A stretch of DNA of 64,000 nt from Stratiolaelaps scimitus (GCA_019614645.1 JABWDB010000037.1:930001-994000); one strand, 5' to 3'; positions 51,341-62,829 are shown, counted from the first letter of the stretch. Notes: generated by a model from the letters alone, not told the origin. Program-made: numbers and translations.

Positions 51341-52375
51341 ATATATATATATAAATGAACTAGTTCGTATCTTAGTTTCCATTTCACTCTGATTTACTCT
51401 CTGTTATATATTAATCATGTTGTATTGTATCCTATCTACAATTATATACAGACCTGTTATGAGATGCTGATATAGCTTGTCCGCTGTGCTATTTTTCTTG
51501 CCCATACGAAAATTGATCTAATCGGCGTTAATATAAGAAATCCCTATAATCTTGAGCAATCCACACCACGCAAGTGCCCATACTTCGTAGCTGGCCATGT
51601 TGGTTTAACTAAACAATCAGGTTTTCATTTGAAATTTACTATTTAGTCCTCGTAGATTCATATTTTCCCATTATGGAACACGCTGCAGGAATACTAACAA
51701 CAATAATAGTAATAAATAATTCAGTCAATAATAGTTCCGTTACCCGTAGTCCAAATGTAATTTAGGTACAAGTTTTGATTAATTGAAATTCTCGTAGTGG
51801 TGTATTTTTTCTTGCCCTGTTGCCAAGCCGTTGCCCAAGGCCCCATCTACATTTAGCTGGCATTTTGCCAAGATGCAAATAAATCTATCCCTCTGGAGAC
51901 AAGTGCTTACGGGGTACTCCGACATCAAATATAGCGGCGTGCCGCCTACACGGACAATCTCTCCTCCCCATAAAATACGCGTTTTACCTCATAGAACAGT
52001 TCGTAAGCTCTTTAGGATAGATGTCCAAACAGTAGATCACGACACTTGAGATACTCGTGTCGACTTGACTGCCACAGGTCTCTAGGCACCCCGCGATATA
52101 CCAGGATAAAAGATAAAGGATAATTGTGACTTAGAAAGCAACTTGGGTATCGTTAATTTCCATGCAAGCGCATATTAATTCAAGAACTCAACTCGGCGCG
52201 CAGTAGAAGTGTTACGGATTTTTCCTACTAGAATTCTTCAGTAGAATTTTAATCTAATCGAGATCTACCCCTCTTCGACGAAATTGAATGAACCCATCAC
52301 TTGAATCTACAGGACCTCTTGGCTATTCATTGAGGAATTAGTACTTCATCGAAGATAGTCATACATAAATCTCAT

Positions 52376-52431
52376 AGGTAAAGGCAAACGTGAAACTTTA
52401 TTTGTTTATTAAAGGAGCTGCAATTACAATT
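52376..52431 (-). repeat. SINE-A tail fragment
   Basis: Only the 3' tail remains: GGTAAAGGCAAACG, TTTGTTTATTAAAGGAGCTG, CAATTACAAT. Confidence 0.7.
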
Positions 52432-53354
52432 ACGGTATGATAGCGTCCCGGGTCTCCTTAGGTGTATTAGGAAGTGCATGAATTTCTGGTTGATGGCAAA
52501 ACTGGTTCGATCTCGTCTGCACAACACCTTCACTTTCTAGGTGGGTGTTCTCCGTTCCGGTGTGAACAAGACGCGGCGGCCCATTTTTCGAAGTCCTTGG
52601 TCTTCGCTAAGACCTTGGGTAGAATAGCTACGCCGGGTTGCATGGGGATCCCTCAAGTTTCCGCTATCGTTTGTTTAATTCTCGCTCAAAACAATTTGGA
52701 GGTTAGATGTTCGCTACGAAAAACAAACAAAAACCCACCGAGTCGAAACATCTAGATGATGGTTCATGGCTGACGCTAATTAAATGATTCACGGTTAAAT
52801 TCGGAAATTCAGTTGAACAAAATCGGTATGACTGACAGAGAGGGATCTCCACCCGACGTTAGATGCAGCCTCACATCTATGGCTATTTCCGTAAAGCATT
52901 TACACAAGAAGTGGTTAATACCTTCTTTATATCCATGTTGAGGGCACAGCTTCACATCTGTTACTTTTCTGCGCTCGTAAATTACAGCAGAACAACCAAT
53001 GGATCCGAAGTGTCGGCGCTCGCCGTTACTAAACACTACCGGAGGTAGGAACGACTCCAGAAGGCGGAGGCTGGTATCATTTTCAACACGGCATCTGCCA
53101 ATATTGAACGACGTGGTTCACGTCCATAGAGCGACCTGAGCAGGAGTCCTTCTACAGGGCTTCTGAATCCCGCAAGAGTTAAATCTGCTCCTGGTCGAAT
53201 ACACAGGAGCGTGCAAAACAAAAGTCTTCTTCAACTGAAGTCGCACCCGAACAGCTCCAGCCGAAATCTACACTCAAAGGGTGAGAGTCAGCCAGAAAAA
53301 CAACACATAGATTAATGAGTCACCAAATCATTGAGAACTAACAACTAAAGTAAC

Positions 53355-53540
53355 TTTTCTGGGCCAACCCACAGCATTAAACGGTCAATTCAGTCCACGG
53401 TAGTTAACAACTGCTTTCGGCATTACAGCTTCATAAGATGGACAACCCCTTATAAATGGCAATGTGCGACGGCGGGTATTGAACCCGTGCACTCGTGAAC
53501 TGGTTAACTAATTTGTGTGCACTAATCACGCGGACTTGAG
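53355..53540 (-). repeat. SINE-B copy 4
   Basis: On plus: TTCTGGGCCAACCCACAGC, GTCCACGGTAG, TTTCGGCATTACAGCTTCAT, AAGATGGACAACCCCTTATA, GGGTATTGAACCCGTGCAC, with a diverged head to about 53540. Confidence 0.8.
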
Positions 53541-54874
53541 CTATGGAACTCATATGACTATTTGCATTAATACGCTCTTACATTAATTATCCAACATGAA
53601 TGGATTCCTATAAACGCAGGTACTGCTTCTGTATTTCGTCAAAACTAGTCAAAATCCAAAACATTTAACTAATTAATAAGAATTAGTTACAAGTTCACCC
53701 ACATGATTGTATGTGTGCGTCGTCCCAAGTGTCTGTTAATCGAATTCCCAACAACTCTTTATCCCAATAAAATGGAGAGCACAAGACAATATAGTTCGCG
53801 TTCGTTTGCACTCTACCATAATTTCTATGCCATCAGCGCTATCAGATACCTCAGATCAGATATCGAGCATCTACAATGAGAGGTGTAGCCTGAGACATCT
53901 CTCTGAACGTCTACCCAGAAGTTGCTCTCTTAAGCCTATCATGTATACACCACATATATACAATTAGCTAGCCCTGGATAAGACCGAGCGTACTAAACGC
54001 CATTGACTGGTAGCATTGGTCAGCCGACCGAATTTTCCAAGTTTCATATCTGTTCGGCTGCTCATTCAGCATCCCCTATCCTCACCGTCCTCCTTTAACA
54101 AGTTTCGCGATTGACATGAGAGGTGGGGCTACAATGTCACTCGCTGTTACAGCCCACACTCGAGCCCCTTCTCCATGCTAACGAATACGCATTAGATAAC
54201 TGTACGGCCGTCGTCGCGATAAAGGCTGATCAGGTTGATCTCTCAGCGCTCTGGTGAAGGTCGTTTGTGGGTTGTCTTATGTCGTACTGTGACAGGCAGT
54301 GTTTCCTCGTCCGCTCCCCGCTCCCCCTGGGGAATAATGGGGGCGTTAATTTATTTAAATGTGTTTATGAGTGCTGGCGCAGTCTACTCGATGAACGAGT
54401 GAAATATGATTAGTATTATGTTTAAAAGTTGGTACCCGTAGTCAGGTTATTATGTAGCCGTGGATTGAATTTCTACTGCTGTTGGCTTGACGAAGCCGTC
54501 ACTCAGCTTTTCAAATTTGTAGCTGTGGACCACACAAATATGCAGTTAAGAATAGCCACACAATTAGGCATAATTAACAATCGACGCCGAATAAGCCATG
54601 ACAATAGTACGCTGTGTACTTATCTGCCTTAAAAGCAGCTTGTGACCTAGCAAAAAAAGTCCTAATTCTAAGCGAAAATTACAACAACCTATCCATTTCT
54701 GTGAAATAACCCAAACACTTAAAAGACCAGAGTGAGAGATATGGCACTAATTCCTTCAGAACATCTGCCTGGAAAAACGAATCTGCCATATAGACCCGTT
54801 TGTATGAAACGCCTATTTCAATACTGTTCGGCAATGTCAAAAATCGACCAAATGATTTCTCAGTCATTTTTTTC

Positions 54875-54995
54875 ATTTTCCGGGCTGACCCACAGCCTTA
54901 ATCATTTAACGTGCACGGTACAACTGTTTTCGGCATAAGGCTTCATAAGACGGACAATCCCTTGAAAATGCAAATACTGGTGGACTCACATGTGC
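54875..54995 (-). repeat. SINE-B copy 5
   Basis: On plus: TTTTCCGGGCTGACCCACAG, CTTAATCATTTAACGTGCAC, TTTTCGGCATAAGGCTTCAT, AAGACGGACAATCCCTTG. The head is lost. Confidence 0.8.
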
Positions 54996-55125
54996 ATTTA
55001 TGACCAGTGGAACTATAATTGATTCGACGATGTTCAAACTGTAGCATACCGGTGTGTCATATAACGAAGCGTTTAGTAATCATTCTATACTTGTCGAGAA
55101 TCCTCAATCTATAAAAAAAATGTTG

Positions 55126-55165
55126 CAGGCTGATTCTCAGCCTCCTCCATTTAACGTCTACGAAA
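55126..55165 (-). repeat. SINE-B tail fragment
   Basis: On plus: GCAGGCTGATTCTCAGCCTC then CTCCATTTAACGTCTACGA. It matches only the last 40 bases of the family. Confidence 0.6.
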
Positions 55166-55452
55166 GTGTGAGAGACAGAGAGAATCCTCGATCTGTGCGT
55201 ATTCTATTATGCAAGGGAAATCCAATTGTGCATCGTGCTTCTGTGCATCTATCTATGTACTTATCTGTGGTAACATAAATAAGAAATGACGGGCGCAGTG
55301 GGGCTGAAATATATAATTTAGCTGTTTTGTAGGTGAGCTTCGAAAAGGTCGAATCGAACGTCGAAGCTAATTAACCATAAACGGAGGCCATGTTTCTACG
55401 AGTTTGCTTCATAAAACATCGTCTCAATCAGCCTATTGAGGGTTCTGGTATA

Positions 55453-55455
<3 letters not shown>

Positions 55456-55489
<34 letters not shown>
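55456..55489. repeat. (TA)n microsatellite
   Basis: About 34 bases of uninterrupted TA. Confidence 0.95.
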
Positions 55490-55492
<3 letters not shown>

Positions 55493-56412
55493 TAATCCAT
55501 AGCCAACAATAAAAACGCTAATAATATTTAAAAAAAAGGAATTTTGTTGGACTTAGCAAGAATATTGTCAAGATGGATTGATTCCCACCTGTTTGGATTG
55601 GGACTTTTTAGAGATCCGACTAAACAAATAACTGAAAATGAGCTTTTACTTGGCGTTTTCCTTGATTTGCCTAATAGTGTTATGTCTAATCGATATTCTA
55701 AAAAAGCAACTTTTGTCAATTTGCGTGTCTAACTCATTGACTCTCCCACCGGCGAAGACTCGCTCATTGATCTGACCGCCAAGACTACCATATTAAGTTC
55801 GTTGTTCTTCCGGATGCCCTCAAAAGGGATCAGAGCGCTGTTAGTGTTAAAGCTTCGTGCGAATCTTGTAACCGTTAGCTAATTCCTCTAGCCCTTATTT
55901 AGCTGGAAAGGACACTGCGACGACTTTAAAGCGGTGTTATCGAAGGTGTCTTCGTACGATTCCTTTAATGGCTGAGACTCCGGTAATGGGATTGAGCTTT
56001 TTATTGAGCTTATGAGCGAACTTATCCAATATCCCACTGCAGAGTTCATCCCAAATGGGGCAACTCTTCCAGGCATCGTAGTCTTCATGAGTACATTCAT
56101 AAGGTGGAGAGAGTGACCTAAAGAGAATCTCAATTCTTGCTCAGCCGATCGTCAGTCCGAAGCATCTAACCAACGATTCGTGACGATTTTGCATACGTCT
56201 TTGTGCGGTGGACTCACATGCTCTTACTAATATTGCAGACTGACGCTCGCTTAACATTACAGATGAGATTATCTTAGATAAAATGTATAGCCTTGCTCTG
56301 AAATTTAGCCACACCTCTAACTGTCTTCCTCGAATCCTCTTAACCTAAAAACCTGGGCTCTACCCCATTGGAACGCCTTCGGTTTCCTTTCCTAGGCGAG
56401 ACTTAAGATAAA

Positions 56413-56606
56413 TTTTCCGGGCTGACACTCAGCCTCATCCATTTAACGTCCACGGTACTGTTTTCAGTATTGCTTCATAAGACAGGACCCCTTAAACGCA
56501 AATGTGCAACGGTGAGGATCGAACCCGTGCACCTACGTCCGTCTTGTCCGACTGCTAGGCGCACACGAGTGCACCGCCACAAGACCACCGCGCTCAACGC
56601 TCTACC
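56413..56606 (-). repeat. SINE-B, full-length reference copy
   Basis: Read on minus, it starts near GTAGAGCGTTGAGCGCGGTG with an A-box-like GGTGGTCTTGTGGCGG. It has the B box GGTTCGATCC (56516-56525 on plus as GGATCGAACC), then GCAATACTGAAAACAGTACC, ATGAGGCTGAGTGTCAGCCC and GGAAAA. The two boxes fit a tRNA-derived pol III promoter, as in known tick SINEs such as Ruka; I cannot test identity with Ruka here. Confidence 0.85.
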
Positions 56607-58091
56607 TGTAGCGAGGAGGGCGGTATTATTCCCACTGTTTTCAAACGTTCAATAGGTAGTTACAAGTAGAGAAAGGCAGATCCAACAGTAACGTAGATGA
56701 CTATCGACCTGTTGCTGTTGTTGGTCAGGGTTCCATTTTCTGCCTCCTCCTCTCATGAATGATTTTCTTGAGAGACGAAAACTCTTTGAGACTACTCAGG
56801 ATTGGGCGGTGCAAATATAAATAATAACGCTAGCTTTATTCTATTTACTTTGAGTTTTCGAGAACAAGGGTCCTGTGTTGTCCTGTGTTGCTGTTCCATA
56901 TAGATTTGTGCCTTACCTCAAGAACCATCTATTTCAGGGGGTCACCCATAAATTCTACGCTGATAACCTGAAGTGGTGCACGCCAATTCGCTCTCCCGAT
57001 CACAACCTACTATTGTAGGCGGCAATTGATACACTGGACCCGTGTAAATGATCCATTCTGCGTGTAGTCAAAATGACATGCTTGTCTCTCCTCCCAAATG
57101 TGCCGTCTTCTGCTTTAGCCCATATTACAATGATGATGCCTACATTAATGACATTGTCATTAACTATTAGTGAAATACAGGGCTGCGCCTACATACGTCC
57201 GAATGTATAAGAAGCGCTATCGTGATAGTAAAGTCAACGCCATGTTTGACACTAGGCCAAATCTCTTACACAGATGTGCCACAGTTCATGGTCCTGCTGT
57301 CACCTGCTCTAAGAAGCTTAACAATCTATCTGTCTGGAGGGAACTCTCTACTATTTGCGGGACTGGTAATGTCGTCACTCGAATGAGCTGATGTTTCTTG
57401 TACAATAATAATGCATACGTGTTAATAATATATAATTATATAGGTATCTCACTGATTTACTGGAGGAAAACAGTATACAAATATACCCATATCATAAATC
57501 GCATACCAACTCCCCCCTTGAGTAATAACGGGAAAGCTGATTAAAATTTTGTATTTTTTTATACATGTCTACAATGTCGCTAATCCAAAAATGAACGTTT
57601 CTACCGAAGAACAAATGGGAAATGCTCTTCTTGTAAAACTAAGTATTTTCAGATTTCGATTTTTGGCGTTTTGTGTCCTTCCTGAATTAGAACACAACGG
57701 AGTCAGGCTAGACACATACATATAATGTGTACCTATTACGTCCAGAGCTCCCGGGGATCGTATCATGCCAATATTATTCCTATTTCAAATTCTCTTTCAA
57801 ATATCCTTGTACTGTTTCATTGTTTTTTTTTTATTACAGGACTTCGCTGTCTGTGGTCTAACATTATGTACAGAGGGAACGGATGACTTCAAGGGATACC
57901 TCTCTATCACCTTCACTGTTTAATCTGAACGCCAAATTCTCTGAGTGTGTGTGTGTGTTAATTAGGTCTGCTAATCAGTAAAACGGAATGTTTTTATTTA
58001 TTGCCAGTATTCGTACGATGTATAGCGATAGTGGAAATATATGCTTCTAGCAAAAAAAAAAACCTTTGACACCAATGGCTAGGCTCTCTTC

Positions 58092-58130
58092 CTTTTTCCG
58101 GGCTGACTCGCATAAGCATTGAGCACTCAC
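58092..58130 (-). repeat. SINE-B tail fragment
   Basis: On plus: CTTTTTCCGGGCTGACTCGC followed by ATAAGCATTGAGC. Only the A-rich end and part of the hairpin tail match. Confidence 0.5.
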
Positions 58131-58847
58131 AAGGGCGGATAGACCTAATAAGGATTCACACGCTTGAATATTAAACGTAATAATTACGTAGGACCCGCCG
58201 TCTTCAAGAGACGACAAAAAAACAAGCCGAGAATTTGACCAAGAACTCGTATCTCGAAAACTACGCATTTGTCATGCTAATCCGGTTAGCCTGGTACGAT
58301 TTGGGACGTCAGCGATCCATAAGAAATAATCAGTCAAACTCGATCCAAGCAAACGTCTGCGGTAAACGAGGTTGCCTTGTTCGATTGATTGCCTTGCTAG
58401 CTTCTATCAAGATTGCCAACGACGATGACATTGTGGCCTATGATGCCCTAACGCCTGGTATATCACATGTCTCCATCTCTCAACTGTTTAGGAGGGACCG
58501 AGTGCTTGATTGATATTTGCTTCTGAATAGACTAGACATTACGGGGTGATCCAGAACTCACTGTCCTGTTGGAATATTTACCAGTTACTTGCTTGCAAAC
58601 ATACTTGCTTTTGACGAATAACCGTGAAACTGTTTTATTTCTTAGTGTACTATTTTCGGCACACCCTATTCATTATATATAGATGCGTTTTAGGGAGGCC
58701 ACGGCAACAATGATTTAATTATCATTTTTTTTGCAGCTGCGCCATCTATTATAGTTATCTTGTTTGATAAGAATGAGACTCCTCGCAGTTGACGTGTATT
58801 TTAAGCAGTGCCCAGTTGTAAACAGTGCCTAGCTCAAAAGTTCGTTA

Positions 58848-58872
58848 ACATATATATATAAGGCAGCTCAGT
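58848..58872 (+). promoter_or_regulatory. TATA-like element and possible initiator of the secreted-protein gene
   Basis: TATATATATATAAGG (about 58849-58863) lies about 100 bases upstream of the ATG at 58960, and a TCAGT initiator-like motif is at 58868-58872. The TATA run is close to that initiator, so transcription may instead start some 20 bases further on. In a genome full of (TA)n the match alone is weak; its position before a well-formed gene is the argument. Confidence 0.4.
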
Positions 58873-58959
58873 AGAATTTATGAGGCGAACTTGCCCTACT
58901 CGTCCGGGATCACCTTCTTCGTCACATCGAATTTGCGTGTGTAGCGATCACATTCGGAT

Positions 58960-59776
58960 ATGAAGTTCTACATTATTTTCCTTCTCGTTGCCACAGCGTG
59001 TCTCCTGGCAGACCATGTCGCAGTGGGATTGCCGTTTTATCGAGGGGCCGAAACAAACTCGCCGCCGTCGCCTGACGACGATCTAGCAAACCAAATTACC
59101 ACCGTGTTCAACAAAGTGACAGATCTTTGGGGTGAGTTCGAGCCGAACAAGTGCAATAGGTAGTCCCATTCAGTGGATAGCATTTGACAAAATGGACGAA
59201 TTAGTTACGAAAAAGCTACATCGAGGTGCTACCGGGGTACGCTGTTTCTCTATTTTGGTGTTCACCCTTTTCATCTAGGATCATTGTCTATTGATAGCTT
59301 GATTGATTATTATAGCTTGATTGATAGCGTAATTGATTATTATAGCTTGATTGATAGCTTAATTGATTATTATAGCTTGATTAATAGCTTAATTGATAAT
59401 ATTAACTTGTGCAGTGTGTCACCATATGATGGTCTCGTACAAGTAAGTTGTCCATGTTCTAAATATATTTAACGGATGGAGTAATCGCTCGGTGAAACCA
59501 GGTGATTGATGGTTGAAGGCATTATGTCCTATGCATTGAGAACAACACTATGTGTACCAGTCGAATGGAGTAAATGTGACGTATATCATGCGAACGTCTT
59601 TGCCTCGTTGTGGTTTTCGTTACAGATTATTTGAGTAAAATTGGAATGAACGAAGTTGAAAAGGCGCTGGCTCCATTCACGACCGACGATGCGGCTAAGC
59701 AAGAGTGAACATCGAGAAGTGGCTCATCGAACACCTCAATGAGTTCAATCGTCTCCAAATGCTCAAGTTCGCCTAG
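58960..59776 (+). CDS. Small secreted protein, unrecognised; exon 2 apparently frameshifted
   Basis: Exon 1 is 58960-59131. It starts MKFYIIFLLVATACLLA, a clear signal peptide, followed by a proline- and acid-rich segment and a helix-like stretch ending in TDLW. The donor G|GTGAGT is consensus. The intron is 59132-59625, and the acceptor is TTTTCGTTACAG|ATTATT. The join is phase 1, creates GAT and continues DYLSKIGMNEVEKALAPF. This frame stops at TGA 59706-59708, giving 84 residues. One base out of frame, from GTG at 59705, 23 codons run to TAG at 59774-59776 (VNIEKWLIEHL...). They look like a charged helix continuing the protein, and AATAAA follows 44 bases after the TAG. One lost base near 59697-59705 would explain this, giving about 107 residues. 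The mature protein has no cysteine, so it is not a disulfide-rich peptide. I know no family for it. The gene model is fairly sure; whether the break is real, an assembly error or a pseudogene is open. Confidence 0.75.
59291..59400 (+). repeat. 30-bp tandem repeat inside the secreted-protein intron
   Basis: About 3.6 copies of a 30-base unit close to GATTATTATAGCTTGATTGA plus TAGCTTAATT. It lies wholly within the intron 59132-59625. Because 30 is a multiple of three it yields a repetitive open frame, which is not a gene. Confidence 0.85.
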
Positions 59777-59819
59777 CACAAATGACAACAGTCAATGCAT
59801 AGCACTTTGTTAGGGTGAC

Positions 59820-59825
59820 AATAAA
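59820..59825 (+). promoter_or_regulatory. AATAAA poly(A) signal of the secreted-protein gene
   Basis: A canonical AATAAA lies 44 bases after the TAG at 59774-59776 and 112 bases after the TGA at 59706-59708. This spacing fits a short 3' UTR after the TAG, and so supports the TAG as the ancestral stop. Confidence 0.6.
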
Positions 59826-59930
59826 GTGAAGCACAAATATTTGCAACGATATCTATATCTGTATTGCTTTACCGTTATATATATATATATATGAACTTTC
59901 ACTTCGTAAAGACTCGGTGTCACCTGCGGT

Positions 59931-60066
59931 CTCCGGCTGTAGAAGTCCGCAGGCCGCTAGGTCGCGAGTTGTCTCGCAACTTGGTGAGGTGACCTCCAAG
60001 ATAACTTCTTAAGCATTGCAAACAAACTGCAGTTCCGTTAATAATAAACCAATAAAACCTTTACTT
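59931..60066 (+). repeat. SINE-A copy downstream of the secreted-protein gene
   Basis: AGTCCGCAGGCCGC, TCGCGAGTTGTCTCGCAACT, TTAAGCATTGCA, TGCAGTTCCGTTAATAATAA and ACCAATAAAACCTTTACTT. The tail is followed directly by the 38-bp minisatellite region. Confidence 0.82.
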
Positions 60067-60087
60067 ATCGAGGGACTCAACGTACGT

Positions 60088-60315
60088 GAGTGTTAGTATG
60101 ATTACAATCGTACCTAAAAACCCAAGAGTGTTAACATGGTTGCAATCGTATCCAAAAACCCATGAGTGTTACTATGGTTACAATCGTACCTAAAAACCCA
60201 AGAGTGTTAACATGGTTGCAATCGTATCCAAAAACCCATGGATGCCACTATGGTTACAAGCGTACCTAAAAACCCATGGGTGTTACTATGGTTACAATCG
60301 TACCTAAAAACCCAA
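60088..60315 (+). repeat. 38-bp minisatellite, six copies
   Basis: Units start at 60088, 60126, 60164, 60202, 60240 and 60278. The core is TGGTTACAATCGTACCTAAA plus AACCCA. Units alternate between a TTAC...ACAATCGTACC form and a TTAACATGGTTGCAATCGTATCC-like form, so a 76-bp dimer seems to have been copied. The open frame beginning in it continues to 60522 but resembles nothing known to me. Confidence 0.93.
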
Positions 60316-60655
60316 GAGACTGCTTTCAATCCTAAACGAACTTCGAAAAAGTGTCACCAATGTACAGCCCGTACTATTCCTCAATGTTTCAACAACTTCC
60401 GCATTGTCGCGATGATTCATATGACGGTGCAAACTGAAAAAGATTGCATTGCCCATTGCTCTTTCTCACGTGGCATCATATTTGAAAGAATCCTCCTCGA
60501 AGATTTCCTTACTGAGGGTTGACATCTTCATCAAAAATCGCTAATATTAATTCTGATTGACATTCGTCACTGAGCAAAGCCAAAAACTTGGGTCATATCT
60601 CTCTCGGTCTCTCTCTGTTTGAGTGAGAGAGAGAAATATAATGATATAATGCGTG

Positions 60656-60732
60656 GCATATAATGAGAACTTAACCTAGCATTTTGCAAACTGCAGTTCC
60701 TTTAATAAACCAATATAGCTTCACCTTTACCT
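60656..60732 (+). repeat. SINE-A tail fragment
   Basis: ATAATGAGAACTTAACCTAG, TGCAGTTCCTTTAATAAACC, then CACCTTTACC. Confidence 0.75.
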
Positions 60733-61420
60733 CTCTGGCTGACCGAGTTGACCGTTGAAATAACTTCGATCAAGTTAATAGGTCGAATTACTTATTCGTC
60801 AAAAATGCGTATGCATGGTGGGCCTGATCTTATACCAGCGATAATGCATTCCAGTACCGGTTCAACCGCGTGCCCGAAATAGATATGACGTACTATAATG
60901 ATAATTTTCAAGTCATCAGTATTATTATTATTACTATTAATTCTAGCATGGGCAATTTAAACGCAACATGTTTTACCCATCCGTATGCGTATAAACTTGT
61001 GAAAATGGCGAACACCATTCGAAGCGACTTTACCTTATTGAATTACAAAAAAAAGCCGACTCAGAGAGTGTTTTTTTTGTTCTCTGTTAAACAACGGACG
61101 TAGGTACATTTAAAGGCGCTCGCGAAACGAGATGGAGATGCAATGGAAATTTACGCATCGCAGAGCGCCCAGTATTGACAGCAGGCTTTTGTTTGACGAC
61201 GATTGTATCGGCGTACGTATTGGCCTGGGTTAATTGAAAGAAACTCATCATCGTAAGAGCACTGGAGCATTAATATTGGCAGTTCGTTTTCATGGTGCCA
61301 AAGAAGGATCAGCTCTGTTGTGACAGGCGAATCCACACAGTTGCTTGCCAGTATTATTAGGTCTTACAGTTATTGTTTAATTATACTGTTTTACCCTCTA
61401 TTATCATTTGTTTCTCGCTT

Positions 61421-61601
61421 GTCAACGCGGCGGGTGGCTTTGACGTCGGTGGCTAAGTCCCTGGCTTAAGTAGAAGGCCGAAGGCCGCAGGCCCCGAGTT
61501 ATCCCGGGACCCCGTGAGGACATATACATATAAGAGACCTTAAGCATTGTAAAAATTGCAGTTCCTTTAATAAATCCAATAAAACCTCTGCCTTTACCTT
61601 T
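61421..61601 (+). repeat. SINE-A copy, full length
   Basis: GTCAACGCGGCGGGTGGCTT, A-box region GGTGGCTAAGTCCCTGG, a B box degraded to CCCCGAGTTATCCC, then CATATAAGAGACCTTAAGC, TTGCAGTTCCTTTAATAAAT and CCTTTACC. Confidence 0.9.
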
Positions 61602-62516
61602 GAATCATCGAAATGACTGTAGTTTTGTCGAGGTAGCGCATATTGATAACGCCGTATAATGTGACGAGTGTTTTTATTATTATACGAAGCTGGAAATTAG
61701 TCAGGTCGAAGCCGTCACGACGCCCACTGCGTCTTAATCACTAATGATTTTCTACTATAATAATTGGCCAACAATTGTACTGAAGCACTGCGGGAGGCCG
61801 ATTATTTACGGTTATTTACATAGGATCTACATTTGAACTCCGTTATTTTGAGCACAGCTTTGCCACACACAAACTTACTCAGTTATGTTTCTAATTTTAT
61901 TTGTTGATCCCAGACGTTCCACCACCTACAAGCACCGTCACTGTCGCAACCGTCCGCAAGCTTCATACAGCGCTTGTGGATGGATGGACAGCCAAGCAAT
62001 TGCTGATTGCTCTTCGGAGTGTTCTGCGAGTGACATTTTTTGGGTCACAAATTTATAGACGACTGATTGCTGATCACGCTATATCTATATTGTATACGGA
62101 AATGCGTTATATATATATATATATATATATATAGAGGAAGCGAATGAACCTGTATTCGAAGTTGATATTTTGATAGGCTAATGTGAGCTTTGTGTTAACC
62201 AGAACCTCGGTATTCAAAACGACTAAGATTGGGTAACCACTGATGCTTGCGCATGAAATCATTGAATACGTCAGTGGATCCATAATTTTCACCCATAAAT
62301 TGAGCTATGCATTTATCAAGGGCTCATAAAAGATTCGGCATTCAGCGCTTAAACGTTCGGGTCCAGCACTGCTTCGCTGAAGTCTGACTAGTGATCCGTT
62401 CTTGCGTGCTGTACATTGACAAAAGACCATAGCGATACAGAAAAATGGTTCCCCATTATTTGCGTTGTTGAGTAGTTTGGTGACGTTCCCCTCGAAGTCA
62501 CTATTCCCCTAATGCA

Positions 62517-62518
<2 letters not shown>

Positions 62519-62566
<48 letters not shown>
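62519..62566. repeat. (TA)n microsatellite
   Basis: About 48 bases of uninterrupted TA. Confidence 0.95.
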
Positions 62567-62569
<3 letters not shown>

Positions 62570-62697
62570 ACAATATAAACGAGCTAGAATCACCTAAATA
62601 GGATTTGCTCATATCAGAGGAGACCTACTCGATACGCACACGCGCGCACTCACATCTCAAACGAGCCTGTGTAGAATGTAAATGCTTTATTACTTTA

Positions 62698-62778
62698 GGT
62701 TCGAGCCCCGCTGCGTGATGACATATAACAGAGCTTAAGCATTGTAAAATTGCAGCTCCTTTAATAAACCAATAAACC
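62698..62778 (+). repeat. SINE-A copy (B box and tail), ending in a palindrome
   Basis: GGTTCGAGCCCCGCTGCGTG, ACATATAACAGAGCTTAAGC, GCAGCTCCTTTAATAAACCA. The usual tail runs straight into the perfect inverted repeat 62779-62821. Confidence 0.87.
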
Positions 62779-62821
62779 TAATTTAGAGTAAAGGTAAAAC
62801 CTTTACCTTTACTCTAAATTA
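62779..62821. repeat. Perfect 20-bp palindrome with 3-base spacer
   Basis: TAATTTAGAGTAAAGGTAAA (62779-62798), ACC, then its exact reverse complement (62802-62821). The inner part is the SINE-A tail motif CCTTTACCTTTA in both orientations. Confidence 0.92.
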
Positions 62822-62829
62822 TAACGTAC

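Larger units (their letters stand above)
51355..54874. other. Intergenic, no gene recognised
   Basis: SINE-A tail at 52376 and SINE-B at 53355. A GC-richer patch at 52440-53260 has several unmatched open frames on both strands and may be an old transposon remnant. Confidence 0.4.
55490..58847. other. Intergenic, mostly repeats
   Basis: SINE-B full-length copy 56413-56606 and a fragment at 58092. 55544-55860 on plus reads as two adjoining protein-like stretches (DLARILSRWIDSHLFGLGL, then a TAA, then LIDSPTGEDSLIDLTAK), unrecognised and interrupted by the stop, possibly a pseudogene. Confidence 0.4.

Noticed and set aside
60088..60315. CRISPR-like regular array
   Set aside because: The units are contiguous with no spacers, and the genome is eukaryotic.
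60238..60522. 94-codon plus-strand open frame in the minisatellite
   Set aside because: It begins inside the 38-bp repeat, and the rest matches nothing recognisable and has no splice or promoter support.
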